Notes: a model not told the origin generated them from the letters alone. Positions 34,769-47,550 are shown, numbered from the stretch's first letter. The stretch: DNA of 64,000 bases from Scleroderma bovista (GCA_037178675.1 JAYMGJ010000287.1:62001-126000); one strand, 5' to 3'. Numbers and translations are program-made.

Positions 34769-35786
34769 TTTTCTTTTTTCATACCTACGTCTTTTGTACA
34801 ATTTCTGCTTCATATTCCATGTATACCATATACATCGCATTGTAAAGTATGTTCATGCATGTAGATTTGTCCTTGTGAATCATTGACACAGCCTGAGAAC
34901 TCTGTCAGAGACATGCCAGTAATGGTCTCAACCACAGCCATGAACTCATTGCCAATATGTTGCCGGCACATGCGAGATTTACCCATGTAATTTTTCAATG
35001 TTACTGATATACATGAATACCAAGAGCAGGCTAGATATGTCCTGCAGATGTAACTATAATTGCCGTGTATGGTGGCATCAAGTATTTGAAGGACCAACAT
35101 ACTTTAATCCACTGTTGGCACAACACACAATCGGCAGAACATACAAGGGAGAACATCCACTTGGCATTGCATTGGCACATACAATCAGCACAACCACTGG
35201 TGGCATTACATCCATGCCACTGCAACACACCGTCAGCACTTGCATAACATTGGCACTTGCAAACCATTGGCACAAGACACTATCGGCACAGCACAACATA
35301 CTATCGGCACAACATACTATCGGCACATCACACTATCGGCACAACAGACCATCGGCAGATATAGAATTGGCTCTACATATAATCGGCACAACAAGATTTA
35401 CCTCTGGAGTAATTTCAATGTTACCAATATACATAAATAGCCAGAGTATCTATAGTTGCCATGGATGGCGGCATTAAGTAATCGGCACACTATCGGCACA
35501 ACAAAGATCGGCAGAACATACATGGGGGAGAACATACAATCAGCACTACACACCTGCGGCACAGCACTCCTTTACTGTATACAATCGGCACACAGCAGGA
35601 GCACCACATACATTTTGCAATATGATCGGTGGCATTGAGTATTGATAAGGGCAACATACTCTAATTGGCACATATAATTGGCACTACATACATCCGGCAC
35701 AGCACTCCATTGGTCAGCGGCATGACATACAGTGGAATACCATCAGCACTTGTATAACAAAGGCACTTGCATAGCCTCGGCAGAAC
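34769..35786. repeat. AT-rich spacer, then GGCACAACA-type short repeats
   Basis: 34769-35100 is AT-rich and empty. From about 35110 to 35580 short units such as ATCGGCACAACATACT and CTATCGGCACA recur at 10-20 bp. The array continues after the solo LTR at 37160-37200, showing the LTR inserted into it. Confidence 0.65.
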
Positions 35787-37155
35787 TGTCATATCCATAC
35801 TTTTCCAGTCGCAACTCCGGTCTAACCATGGCCCGCCTGACCTCTCCTTAGGCATAGATGCAACTCCGGATCTAGTCCGGCCATCTCCAGCCCTGTAGCT
35901 GCACTCCAGCTCAACTCCGGTCACTACGTCCATCTCCGCCTCAGGACTAACCCCTGTCTTCTTACAGACAGATCCGCGGTCTAACTCCTCCGTGTCGGAC
36001 CTGTACCTACCACTAGTCGCTACTCTGGTTTCAGTCCGGCCACTCCCTTAGCCTTGTCTGTGACGTAGCCCAACTCCGGCTGGTACATCCAACTCCGGCT
36101 CAGTTCTGCTCCTGCTCCTGCTCCGCTTCCTCTGTCAGGTCCACCAAAGGCTTAGGACATTTCCATGTCCAACTCCGGACCTTCCTCCGGCTACTCCGCC
36201 CTTCCTCCACTCGCACACTCCCTCCGCTCGTACACTCCCTCCGCTCGTACACTCCCTCCGCTCGTACACTCCCTCCGCTCGTACACTCCCTCCGCTCGTA
36301 CACTCCCTCCGCTCGTACACTCCCTCCGCTCGTACACTCCCTCCGCTCTTGCACTTCCTCCAGTCGTGCACTTCCTCCGGTCCCACTTCCTCCGGTCCTG
36401 GACATCGCTCCGGACTTAACATTAGTTAAGTCCACCTCCAACCCTTACCTGTCCTCTTCCGACCTAGTTCCCTTTACTTCACTGTCCCTGCTTTTCCTCC
36501 GTCGTCCCTGTATCTCTAGTTCCCCGTGTCTGCTCCCACTCCGGTTTATTTTCCTGTACCTGCTTTATTTTCCTGTCCATTTCTGCTCTGTCCCTTGTCC
36601 CAACTAAGGTGTTTACTTGTCACCGTATATACTCACCCTAGTTCTCATTTACTATATAAACTACTATACTCCGGCCTAGTAGTTTCCTTAGATCAAATCT
36701 CGACTAAGATACTCCCCACTCTGTACTACCCATTATGCTCTCCTAATCCATCTGTTCATCTGAACTCCTGAACTCCGGCCAACTCCGGCCTCCATCCTAT
36801 CTCGTCCCCTTGGTCCTATGTCCAATCCTAGCAAGTCTCCTACTTGCACGAGGGCAAAAGCCACCTCTGTCCCAGACTCGACGCTAGACCTCTCAGGACT
36901 TATCCCACCTCTGGGATGTCCTTCGCTCCGGACAAACTGCGCTCAACTCCGGACCACTTTCCCGCGGTCCGGACTTACTCCGCAAAAACCCGGACTTACT
37001 CCCTGTGCTTCTCTAGTGCCCAGACTTCGTTCGTTTGACCCGGACTTGACTCTCTGCACTAACTAGCACCTACTAGTGTCTGGACTTACCTCCTCATTAG
37101 TTCCCTGCACCTCTGGACCTCCTAGTAAGATCATCGAGGAGAACCGGTCTTGACA
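35787..37155 (+). mobile_element. Large solo LTR (about 1.37 kb), TGTCA...TTGACA, flanked by GAAC
   Basis: The block begins TGTCATATCC and ends GAACCGGTCTTGACA, the same ending as the solo LTR at 45975-46597. GAAC flanks both sides (35783-35786 and 37156-37159), and the interrupted GGCAGAACACA repeat can be read across the two junctions. A TATATAAACT promoter element lies at about 36652. The interior is rich in AACTCCGG phrases and holds a 17-bp tandem array. No internal retroelement domain is present. Confidence 0.72.
36207..36360 (+). repeat. 17-bp tandem array inside the solo LTR
   Basis: About seven perfect copies of CCGCTCGTACACTCCCT (36224-36343) with degenerate units on both sides. 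Open frames on both strands here are products of the repeat and not genes. Confidence 0.9.
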
Positions 37156-37411
37156 GAACACACCATTGGCACAACACACTATCGGCACTATGTAACTATG
37201 CCAATCTTAATCTTTCTGGCAGTGGTGAGATAGATGAACTATACATGGAAACCATTATTATATAATCATTCAATTGTCATTTCCATTCCACATCAATTCC
37301 ATCTTGTCAACTTGCGTCTTTGCTACCACCTTGCCACCTAAGTCTGTCAGATTTGATAGTGGAAGTCTGCAGAAATTGAGTGAGTAATTTCCCTCCTCTG
37401 AGCTAATCTGC

Positions 37412-38523
37412 ATGACATCGTTATCAGCCATTCCTGCACTGCCAGTGTGGCACCCGCCTCCATCCATTGTTGACGAACGGCTGCCATCAAGCATGGACTG
37501 GATACCACCCTCTCCCCCATGCCACGGGATGTGCACAGGTGAAGCGAGGATCCCACCCTCGCAATCAGATCTGATCAACCTTCCTGGCCCCTCAGCGCAC
37601 AAGATGCATGCAGCAACCCCCACAAATACATCCCAGGCTTGGATGCCACCATCTCCTCCAATCACTGCAGGTCCATCCAATGTGCTGTCTACTCTCACCA
37701 TTTGGTCGCAGGCTTCAATGCCACCCCCGGCAGCAATGCCAGCTACTCCATCGGTTCGGCCATCATCCCAAGGCACCCAACCGCAAGCATGGATGCCACC
37801 GTCACCATCCCCCATGATGGCTGCATGGATCCCACTGTCTCCAGTGCAGGTGCCATGTATTGGGACATCATCCCCATCAATGCCAGCATCCTCAGTCCCT
37901 GCATCACCATCCAGCCTGGCATCGCCATCCAGCTCGGCATCACCATCTAGCCCAGCATCAAGCCAGCAGATTCCCACCTCCCCAATGGAGGCAGAATCAT
38001 CTCCTGAGGCTGCATCTGGATTGCATGCACGATTCCAGGAACATGTGCATGCAGAGGATGGTAAGTCAGTATTACTGCAGGAATTATGTGTATTTAACAA
38101 TCATCCAGTGGATTATTTTGAAATGGTGGACAGGATTAACGCATTGCATGAGCATTTGGATCCATTCATGAGTGATGCGCTTTCATGTAAGTCTCTCTTG
38201 GGCTTGATCCATAGTATCAGTTGATCAGTTGTCATCTAGTGGCCTCTGCAAGGGAAGTCGCTACATCTGTCCCTCCTAGGCACTTGCCCGACCTACTCCC
38301 ACTCGATGCTGGCCTTGACCACCCAATGATCATGGCCTACATTCATTACACAAATACCTTGCTCGACACCGCCAGGCTGTGGAGATCAGAAATGTGCCAG
38401 AGAGCAATGTTGGCAAATGTGCGGGATATGTTGGCTAGGTCAGCCCGACTCGGTGAGAATGGTGACATAATTGAGTCCAATCACCCTGAGGATGTGGTAG
38501 TATTAGATCCCTCCAAGCTGTAG
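37412..38523 (+). CDS. Unrecognised Pro/Ser-rich protein with a helical C-terminal domain
   Basis: A three-exon gene with intact splicing. ATG 37412 opens a low-complexity leader of about 200 residues built on WMPPSP-like repeats (AWMPPSPPITAG, AWMPPSPSPMMAA) and ASPSS runs. Exons 2 and 3 encode a folded-looking helical part: VDYFEMVDRINALHEHLDPF, REVATSVPPRHLPDLLPL and YIHYTNTLLDTARLWRSEMC, ending VVVLDPSKL (stop 38523). The introns (about 38060-38107 and 38188-38239) have good GT/AG ends and leave the frame open, which argues for recent or continuing function. Its end lies only 80 bp from the 3' end of the next, oppositely oriented gene. Family not recognised. Confidence 0.6.
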
Positions 38524-38603
38524 TTTTGTTACAGTAGTGCGGCAATCAAATCTTTCGGCACAAGACATGGCAGATTTGACAATAGCATTATTCTACAAGT
38601 ATA

Positions 38604-41004
38604 TTATCTGTGGCATCTCTTTGGGCTGGGTGTGGGGACATCGGCATCTGGCCGCTTTGGCCGCTTTCTTTGCCATTCTGGTTGGCTAGGTCTGGCAATG
38701 GCATTGACATGTTGCTCCCTGGCAATCTGGTGTGTGCTGGCAGCCCGTTTGCCCTTGCCTCCAGAGTGTGTGGCGTCATCATCCCCTGATTGACCAGCCT
38801 CCATCCCATTTGTGTTGCCAATGGAAGCCATAGTTAATTTATCAACTATCATTTGTTGGAATTGCTCAATGGATATTGAAATAGGCAGACTTACATTCCA
38901 CTGGCGCATCGGCTGTGTTCTTTTTAACCCGGGGCTTTGGCTTCATTGGTCCATTAGCCATGATGTTGCCAGGATCTATATGTGCTTTTTCTTATATGAG
39001 AATAAATGCCATTTCCAAGTAATTGAGACTGATACCCACCTTGCTGTTTAGGTTCGGCTGGCTGCCATGCTGTCAGTGCTGCTGATAGGCTCTTTGTTAA
39101 GATCATCCCACCGGCATAACAAAACCAACCACCATGCACCATTTTCCTTAGATGATCTTGCATTATGTCCATCTGAGTCATCCTCTATATATAAACTTCA
39201 TATTCTGACAACAAAAATATTCAAAGGAACTGACCAGGCTGTTCAATGGGTGTTGTATGGCTTGCTGACAGGGATGTTCCAAATATAGGAGGATGAAATA
39301 CTTGGAATAAGTATGGGACGTACCATCATCCCAGTTTGACCGGCATCGATTTTTGTTTGTTGCACTGGACTCCCTCTCTCTGGGGCCTCTTCTTTTATGC
39401 ACGTCAATGGTTGCATAACAGGTTTGAAAGATCCATACCAATTGTGCGCCGTCTCTTCCGACTGCTTGTGAGTTCCACATCCCGTGCTGCATGTTCTTTG
39501 AACCAGTCAAAACAAGTTGATAAAAGTATTGAGAGCTAACCTTCCAGGGGTGGCTGTTCTCCACTTATCATTCTGGCCGCTGAGTCCTCACCATCTGATA
39601 CTGGATCTTGTAATCCACCATCCATATCTCTCCATTTGCAAAATGTCAGTACATCTTCCAGATCTGTCACTTGCCTGTCCTGCCAGAATTCCAGTACCTT
39701 GGTAACCTCCTGATTTGTGAGCCGGGTCAGCTCTTTGAACTCCCAATGCCACAGCAGATATCCAGATGATATGTAGATACTGGTCTTTGCATGGATGGCA
39801 GCCCAAGGAACACTGGCACTTGGCTTGCCGCATGCCTTGCCTGTGGCAAGGGGTCAATTCTCCGTCCATTTACAAGGCAGAACTTACGGTAATGCCATGT
39901 CACAAAGGTCCTCATTATATCCTTTCTCTCCAATGCTTGCATATCAAGGATGATCGGAATCATTGGTGTGCCATCTTCTGCTGTTGGTAAGACAGTTTAC
40001 AGCCTCTTCTGCCCTTTCTTCCAGCAGATCATCGGTCCGGCATCATCATTGCTATCATCATGTTCTTCCCCTCCTATGGCCTGCTGTGCATAGGCATCCC
40101 AGTGGTGCTTGATGTCGTCCCAATCAGCAAAGGTCTTCCCTTGTCCCAATGCCGAATTAAAGTCATGCCTGTGAATGTGAGTATACAAATACCACAAGTG
40201 AAGTGACATACATTCCCATCATGGGCTGACCATTCCGGCCCTTCCATGCTGCCATCACAACCACCTGCATCCCACACTGCCACCACATTTCCTGCACAAA
40301 CTGTTTGACATATTGTTGGCCTTTTGTCTTGGCCATTCTGTTTGCAGATGAATAATTGTCAAGATAACATGTCAAACTTACTCGGCCTGGACCTCTGCCG
40401 GTGGCTGCTCCTCGTTCCATTCATCAGCCTGCTTTGCCACAGCATCCCTTTTTTCCTGGGTGAGCTTCCCCATGATGCATCCTACTGCCTTTTGGTAGCC
40501 TTTAATCATGCTTGTGCTTCCTTGGGCAATTCTGGCCTGTTCAAATTTGGCTTCAATTTCTTTTTTCTTCAACTTCATTATGACTGATCTGGCAGTCCAC
40601 CTACATCCATACTTTACTAGGGCCTTTCGGGCACAGGCTCGGCTGTGGTTATACAACCAATTTTTAATTGCCTGTTATCACTGGTGCATCAGTAGTTCAT
40701 GTGAAGTTATGGAAATGGGGCACACTTTTTTTTTTTTCTCCCATTCGTGTCCTTTGAGTGTGCTATTGGCAGGGGGATTCTTGATTTTTGCCTTCATGGC
40801 ACTCTTCATACCTTTCCTTTGGTTGCTGTCAGCTGCCTTCCAGTCTTCCAAGGCTTCCTCAAGGACCTCAACCTTGTCATCCCGGAGTTTGGTTTTTACC
40901 ACATTTTGCGGTGCCTCTGGGCCCGACGAGTCAGAAGAATGGTCTTGCTCATCTTCTGTATCAGGATTCTCCATAGATCTGCTGGAGGAATGATTGCGGG
41001 CCAT
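38604..41004 (-). CDS. Unrecognised multi-exon protein with charged helical (HMG-like) segments
   Basis: A minus-strand gene between the Pro/Ser-rich gene and the KDZ transposase. ATG 41004 starts MARNHSSSRSMENPDTEDEQ. Exon 1 then gives KVEVLEEALEDWKAADSNQR and a lysine-rich run. The next exon reads AIKNWLYNHSRACARKALVK, IEAKFEQARIAQGS, YQKAVGCIMGKLTQEKRDAV and KQADEWNEEQPPAEV, a pattern of alternating charged helices somewhat like HMG boxes (a late-exon EEWNEE motif). Further exons give YVKQFVQEMWWQCGMQVVV, KTFADWDDIKHHWDAYA and IILDMQALERKDIMRTFVTW. The C-terminus reads SISIEQFQQMIVDKLTMASI and ends SPKRCHR (stop 38604). The segment 39000-39900 is not resolved into exons. Introns used are 45-55 nt with normal borders. 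I cannot name the family. Confidence 0.6.
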
Positions 41005-41423
41005 GCTGTATGTTGAGTAGACTCAGATATTTTTTGAGTGGTGCTGTGCTAGAAAAGTCTCTGACACTTTGTTGAAGGATTTAAAAGCCATTGTTTCTCC
41101 CATGTCAATTAGTGTTCAGTTCCTCCCTGCTGCCTTCTTTTGGATAATCCATTGCTGAGCTAGCTACTTCTGAGGCCGGCTATGTTGTTCGGCAGCTAAG
41201 ATGCTATTTCTGGACGTTAACTGCAGATCTAATGCAGTAGCGGCCACCATATATGGGATTTTGCATTGGTGCCTGATCTTCAAGTCCATATTAGAAAAGC
41301 TAGATCCAAATCGGCAGATCCACAGATCCCATTCCAATCACTGTCTGTGCTGTTTCAATGAGGCTTCAGTGAGATACAATGTGGGAGACTTTGCGCAGGG
41401 ATTTCCTCATCAGATACCACTCA

Positions 41424-43648
41424 TGGCAAAGTCCAAGATACAACCTGCTGGTAGCTCTACTCCGGTGGTCCATGTAACATGGCAGGCATTCAAATCAAGG
41501 AGGGGATCTATTGATAAGATGGTGAAGGCAACTCCCCGAAAGAAGGCCCATCATGGAAAAGCTCCTTCGAATGACACTCCAACCCAGTCAGCATCTATAG
41601 GATTAGAACAATCCCAACTGTTTCCAGATGATGGCCAGCCATACCTTTCCATGGATGATCTTCCACCCCAAAAGAGAACAGGTGTGTCAAAGAATCAGGT
41701 GTGTGATTTATTCCAATCCTGCACTTGCCATGTCCTCCTGAAGGCATATTAGGACAGTTACTTATTGGCATGGTTGCCATACAAGCAGAGGTACCTCCAG
41801 GTCCTTCTGGACATGGAGGCACCCCCTCACCCAAGGGTCTGCATGTTGTGTCAAGGAGATGCACATACAGATGCACCTAATGCATCCACCGGCCCTTGCT
41901 CTGCAGTTCCTGTTGCAGAAAGGAACACAAGTTGCAGCCCTTCCACTGAGTGGACCATGGAATGGTACATTCTTTGAGGAATCATCATTATGACTGGTGA
42001 GTCACAAATTCTACTTGGCATACAGCAACAACTCATTTAGAAGGCTGGGTTGGTGGTACACCTCAGCCATGGTGGGGATCCATGTCTGAATGGTGGGATG
42101 GATGGTGAGGACATTGCTGGTGATGTTGAGGATGAATGGGAGGATATTCAGGACCAACCAAGACCCCATCATCTTTCTGGAGGAATGGACAGGTCTTGCC
42201 TGATTGTAGTGCATACATCTGGGGTACATTTTTGTGATGTGAGGTATTGTAACTGTCCAGATGCAGGAGCTTCACATCTGCAGTTGGTCAAAGCAGGACT
42301 CTTCCCGGCAACTACAAAGGAACCTAGGACTGTATTCACCTTCCAAGTATTGGATGACTTCATTATGGATAATGTGGAGTGCGGCACATCTGGCATGAAT
42401 TATTACAGCAAGCTTTGGTGAGTCACATCCAATGCATTTCCCAGCCTTGTACTGGTGAGTTCAAAGCATGATATTAAGGACCCGATGACACCACCAACAC
42501 TGATCCAAGAACAGATACAGAGAGCTACTCAGGGTGTCAAGGATGTGGAGGCTGTTGAAGCTGTTGAAATGGCAAGGTTTTCATCCAGGGTCTCCTGATC
42601 CCAAGAGGGGGGAATTGGTGCTGTTCTGTCTGGCATGCCCACAACCAGGAGTAAACATTCCATCCAGTGAAGATGTAGATTTCTCGGAGTAAGTAATGTT
42701 TTATTTTTACTTGTACTTATTGAGCAGCTGCGCAATATAGGTGGAAATATTCTAGGACCATTGTGATGGATGGAAACTTCAAGGCTGAGCATATGCGGCC
42801 AAAGAAGAAGTTTGGCTCATGGACGGAATGGGATTCATGGTTACAATGCCGGAATATAAGGATTATCTGGCCGGAACATTGAACCGGGTCGAGGTTTGTG
42901 ATTGCACATGTTTACAATACGGTTCAGCATTGTAATGGAATTCACAGAAATCTGACTGTAGCAACCATTGAGCAGTAAACCAGGCAAATGCTAAAAGAAA
43001 TCAGCTGGCATCTACTGGAATTGGTGGGTGTGCATGTGTGCGGCATGGATGCTTTGTACCCCATGCAATGGTTGACTTTCAGAAGGGAGAACAGTATGTG
43101 CCAACATGTTGCTTGCATTCCACTCTAACAGGAAGATAGGCAGGTAAATATGGATTATGCTCTGGCACATGCCATGCAACATGGGATGGATCTGCAACAA
43201 AAAGTCATAACCTTTTATGACATCAATTGCCAATACAGCAAAAACCTAAAGCGGCAGCTAGAAGCAAACAATTTTATACCCTTACCACGTGGGCTATGGA
43301 TTCAACCTAGCATTGGGCTCTGGCATGTACATGGTCACAAGGCAGAATGTTTCACTCGATATGCTCCCAATTTCATTTCTGGTGTAGGCTGCGTCGATGG
43401 TGAAATTATGGAGACTCTCTGGTCCTCTCTTAACATCATTTCGCCATTGGCCTGCGGAATGGCAACACCACATAGACAGGAGCTGCTTGATTTTCAAATG
43501 AATGACAACAACTTCTTAAAGATGGTGCGGATGCGTGAGTGGTATCACAATATCTTGCAGATTTTGGGTGAAGTATGCCGACGACATATTGCACAGCCAT
43601 CTCCCTGAAAAGAAAATTGAAGAATGCTCAAGAGGCACTGATGTCCAC
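41424..43648 (+). pseudogene. KDZ-superfamily transposase with CxC2-type cysteine region, decayed and 3'-truncated
   Basis: Transposase of the Kyakuja-Dileera-Zisupton (KDZ) superfamily, found in fungal and some animal genomes. The leader (MAKSKIQPAGSSTP) precedes SYLLAWLPYKQRYLQVLLDM. The CxC2 cysteine region contains FCDVRYCNCPDAGASHLQLV and KAGLFPATTKEPRTVFTFQV. The catalytic core keeps all three acidic positions: RTIVMDGNFKAEHM (about 42760), TFYDINCQYSKN (about 43216) and GEIMETLWSSLN (about 43400), plus IGLWHVHGHKAECF. At least two in-frame TGA codons break it (42419-42421 and 42969-42971); both fit CGA-to-TGA changes. A truncated LTR starts at 43651, inside the coding region, removing the C-terminus. 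Many introns remain spliceable. The element is therefore not autonomous now. Confidence 0.85.
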
Positions 43649-43650
43649 GG

Positions 43651-44128
43651 TGTGAGTCAAAGTGTGGATTTGGGTCGGAGTAATAACCCAAACACAACAC
43701 CAACAAAGGACTATGAATATGTGCGAGTGGTGGTTTACCTCTGCAGTGTCCAGAGAGGATGTGCTGAGGAGGGGGGAAGGGGATCTACACCAACAGGGTG
43801 ATGCAGACGATGATGCAGGATACTCCTGAGGTGCAGGAGCAATAGATGACGAAGGGGATAGGGGTCTGGACTCTTCCTAAAGCCTAGGAAGTGTCAAAGC
43901 GGGGATTGGGCTGACAGAGACTGAAGTAGCGATACTACACCTAGAGGTTGGTGCAGCAAAGGGGCGAGGGGGCTCCTGACGTCCAGAAGCAATGGTATAT
44001 GAAGGATAGACAGGCTAGACTCCGCTTGAGCCTAGAGAAACACTTGGACTTGAATAGATTGAATAAAACTTGAATATCAGAGTCTTTAGACCTTCACTGA
44101 AGCCTACAAGACTCAAAGAGCTGAGGGG
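43651..44128 (-). mobile_element. Truncated second copy of the TGTGAGTC solo LTR
   Basis: Matches 29791-30267 in order and orientation with scattered base changes, starting TGTGAGTCAAAGTG. It stops at CTGAGGGGG, about 30 bp short of the full LTR end, where unrelated sequence begins. It interrupts the KDZ transposase frame. No target duplication can be read because the far end is missing. Confidence 0.75.
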
Positions 44129-44972
44129 GAGGGGGCTCCTTCGACTCGTACCACCATGTACAAGTTAGAGTGGCATCGCTCTGCGATGTTCCTCGACACC
44201 ACCTGCCCTCCAGGCAGACTGTCTCTCTCCACCAGCGAGAGGTGGCCTCCAAGTCACATTGAGGAAGCGAGAATTGATCTCTTTACCCCCACGTGTGACC
44301 TTCACTACACTGGCCGTGATTACCACCAAAGTGAAGATGTCTCCCTTGTAGATATGCGGACTACCTCTTGCCACAACTTGCCATGATTAAAGGCTTGTCC
44401 TCATCCCCCGCCCAACCCAATGTGCCACACATCCTACCCCATCCCTCAGCTTCCCCCTCCAGAGATGTGCCACCCCCCAATAACTGCATCAAGGCAGCCT
44501 CGTGCTGCCACCATGCCCCCCGCAGAGTTTACACCTGCCACACTCCTTTCATGAACCACCGCATGCCTTGGATGGTGCAGGCGGACCTTTGTCCTTCACA
44601 CAAACCTCCGGGCGAGTTCTTTCTGCTTTGTCCAACAAGCCACCCCATCTAACTATTTAACGGGCCTCTTCTACCCCCTCCCCTCCCCATGACCGAACCC
44701 ATCTCCTCTACTGAACACTGAGAGAACAAATGCCCCCGTGACCCCTCCCCTGAAGCAGACCGCCAATGCTGCCGTACCACGATCCCACCTATGACCCAAA
44801 CTCCCAACCCCCCCACGGCCACCCTGGCCGACGCTACCATCACTCAGACACCTACCCAACTGGTGGCCCCCCCCACTGGACCCGAGCAACTGGCCACCAG
44901 GCCCCCCTACCCATGGAAAGACAGTATGTGTCGCTCACTATGTGATCAGACTCCTCTCTCATCACCACATGA
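44129..44972. other. 5' part of LINE-like sequence
   Basis: GC-rich, Pro/Thr-rich frames lead towards the Gag-like ORF downstream, but contain stops (TGA at 44970). Probably the 5' UTR and decayed start of the LINE. Confidence 0.4.
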
Positions 44973-45950
44973 GACTCTATACAGCTCACCCCCCTACCTC
45001 CTGACGGCTTCTGCACCCCTCAGCTTGGGGAGGCCGTCACGAGGAATCTTGACCAACGACAATGCCTGCTATGGTCTGCCAAATATGGCCCAAAGGTGTG
45101 GGTCAGAACCTATCGCGCCCGCTTCGAACCGAATGTGCAGGAAACCCAGACTAAGATAACCATGCTCCTCACCCACCTCCTAGGTGAAGCCGAGTCCTCC
45201 ACACTGCTGATTAGTGCTCCCTCCCGTGAAACCCCCCTCACTGATGAGAGACTCCCACCCCCCTGGCATTATCTCATATCCGGCATCTCGCAACAAGGCT
45301 TAGACAAACTTGTCGCCTGGCAGGTCCTCTCTACGCCCGATATAACGGTCTTCATTGTACCCTTTACCCAACCCCTCCCCAACTACATCTGCACCCTCGA
45401 GAATTTCCCCCTTCCTGACATGCCAAATAACAGCGCGAAGGTGGCCCAGATTGTCAAGAGCACTCTCCACCACACCCCTGACATTGGCGACCTCCTCACT
45501 GCAGAAGGAGTTGATTATGCGGCTGCGTACAAGGCAATTGAGTCCTTCAGGGTAACAAGCTTCCATGTCTCGATCTCTGCTACCAAGAAACAGACCCTCT
45601 GGAATGTATACTGCATGAACCCTCCCCAAATCGCCTTAGATAAATTCTTCCGCTGGGCGAAAGCCATCCACCGCCTCAAAATTTTCTCTGAAGACTTCGG
45701 TGTTGGAGTCGCCAGAACTGGGGATAGACAGCTCCAATGCATAGGCTGCAAAGCAGTAGACCACCCTACCGCTTTCTGCCCCTTCCCCCTTGTACCTGGC
45801 TGGTGCGGCCCAGTTGCGCCCACCGACAATACCCTATCTGCCAGCAACAACAGTCCCCTGTCCCAGCCCCGAGCCCAGACAACGCCCAACCATAGGGGCC
45901 GAGGAACCCCATGTGGCAGAGGAAGGAGCCAGCATGGCACACACAAGTAA
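44973..45950 (+). pseudogene. LINE (Tad-like) ORF1, Gag-like protein with one zinc knuckle
   Basis: Open frame resembling ORF1 of Agaricomycete non-LTR retrotransposons, an RNA-binding Gag-like protein. Segments: LWSAKYGPKVWVRTYRARFE, WHYLISGISQQGLDKLVAWQ, FHVSISATKKQTLWNVYCM, and a CX2CX4HX4C knuckle (CIGCKAVDHPTAFC) followed by PFPLVPGWCGP. The tail is Arg/Gly-rich (NHRGRGTPCGRGRSQHG). The stop is at 45950. The 5' part of the frame is closed by TGA 44970. No reverse transcriptase ORF follows: a solo LTR starts 24 bp later, and the sequence beyond it holds no recognisable RT. Confidence 0.7.
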
Positions 45951-45974
45951 CTCCGCCATTTGCCTTGCTGTACC

Positions 45975-46597
45975 TGTCACGACCGTGACATCCGATCACC
46001 CTGTACCCTATTGTCCGATCGCGTCCACGCGTTCGCCGTCCGTCTATTGTATGTACTCCCTTTTCCGTTTCTTGCTATCTGTCCTGTATCGCCACCGATC
46101 GGTGAGCGCGTTGTCCGTTCTGTCTCTCTGTACTATTACCTAATATGTTTCCTTTCTTGTTTCCGGTTACTATACGTTCCCGTCCCGTTGCATTACTAAT
46201 ACGATACTCATCGGTAATCCGGTTATCGCACTTACCGTACTTACTCAGCGCGCAGCGCGACTGCGCTCGTCATTCGTCGGTAATCCCGACTTCCCGTACA
46301 TCGCCTCATCCGTTCCACTCAGTATAAATACCTAGATACTCGGTCTGTTGTAGTTCAGTTCGAATATCGAATAAGATACTTCTCATCTGTTCTCCCTGCG
46401 CACTCTCCGTCTCTGTCTCGTGCAAGCACTCGGTCGTAGACCGTTTACCCTCGGACTCTCCGTCAGACCCTCGGTCGGCCTTCCTATTACTCGGGAAGCG
46501 CGACTACGCTACGTAGCATCTCGGTCTTACCGCTAGACCAACCCCTGACCCCCTGACCCCTCGTAGAGATCAGATCGGTGAAGAACCGGTCTTGACA
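45975..46597 (+). mobile_element. Solo LTR (623 bp), TGTCAC...TTGACA, target duplication GTACC
   Basis: Begins TGTCACGACCGTGACA and ends GAACCGGTCTTGACA. GTACC flanks both sides (45970-45974 and 46598-46602). A TATAAATA element lies at about 46323. Its ends match the larger LTR at 35787-37155, so both belong to one LTR family or clade. It sits just after the LINE ORF1 stop. Confidence 0.85.
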
Positions 46598-47550
46598 GTA
46601 CCCTACCAAAGATGCACGCAAGGATAAGAAAGAGAACAACCCCCCATATTATATACCTCTCCCTAGTCAAACGCTCGTACCACTGTACCTGCTGCCCCGG
46701 AGGGCCATGCCCATGTGTATTAACAAAAAGAGTTCATTGAGTATCCGCTTAGAGGACGGATCACCTCTCACCCAAGTCCACTGTGTGAGGAATGAACCAC
46801 CAAAACCCGCTTCACTAGAGGCCCAAATATACTAGCCTGGTATGTCGCTACACTAGGGATAGGAAAGCCTTGGACACACTTAATTCCCAGGAAGGCATGT
46901 GAGTATGCCCAGTTTTGACTGGAACAGTGGCCGCCTCTATGGAGCTGCTCCACAAGGTCATTCCCCTGCTCACCCATCGCTGGCTGGCTGCCAGCCCTGC
47001 TTGAAGGCCCGGTCTTGTCTTCAGGTAAGGATAACCACTGACTGCTGTAGAGACAGTCCTGTCTCTAGGTGTAGAATGATACTGGACTCTTACCTTAGCT
47101 ATGTAGGCTTGTACTTAGCTTACTAAGCAACTTCCCTCTTTCCTCTGTATATGTTTGATCTCAGTCCTGGAGTGACTGAACACCTCTACTCTCCCTACTT
47201 CCTCTAGTCTCCCCAGTCCCTGGGAGCTCTGCCAGACCTCCAGAAGCCCCTGGGTCGAGCGTGCCTCACCTGAGGCAGCAGCAACACCCAACCCCCCCTA
47301 CAACGTAGATTGGCTGGTAGCCGGAATGGAAAAGCAATGCACCAGAAGCAATTGAATGCCATGCATGCACACCCTTCAGCCAATATGTAAATATAAATCA
47401 GCCAAGGGAAGAGGTGCAATCATGGGCCTACCGGCTGTGGTCCTCGTAGTTCCACGACTGCTGGCATTGATAACAATCAACTACCGCAGCTAGAAACCAT
47501 TGTGTGCCAGTGCAACAGCTGGCTATAACCTATGTGCCATAGTTCACTGC
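46598..47550. other. Repeat remnant without recognised gene
   Basis: Continuation of the interrupted LINE-like sequence, with short frames only. No RT, endonuclease or other motif was found. Confidence 0.4.

Noticed and set aside
36207..36360. Regular short repeats resembling a CRISPR array
   Set aside because: Units are contiguous 17-mers with no unique spacers, and the DNA is fungal nuclear sequence.
36100..36441. Long open frames on both strands with repeated GGSVRAEGVYERRECTS / RSYTPSA peptides
   Set aside because: They follow from the 17-bp tandem array in a solo LTR; no start context, introns or homology.
45300..45946. Minus-strand frames opposite the LINE ORF1
   Set aside because: Antisense shadows; the plus strand carries the CX2CX4HX4C knuckle.
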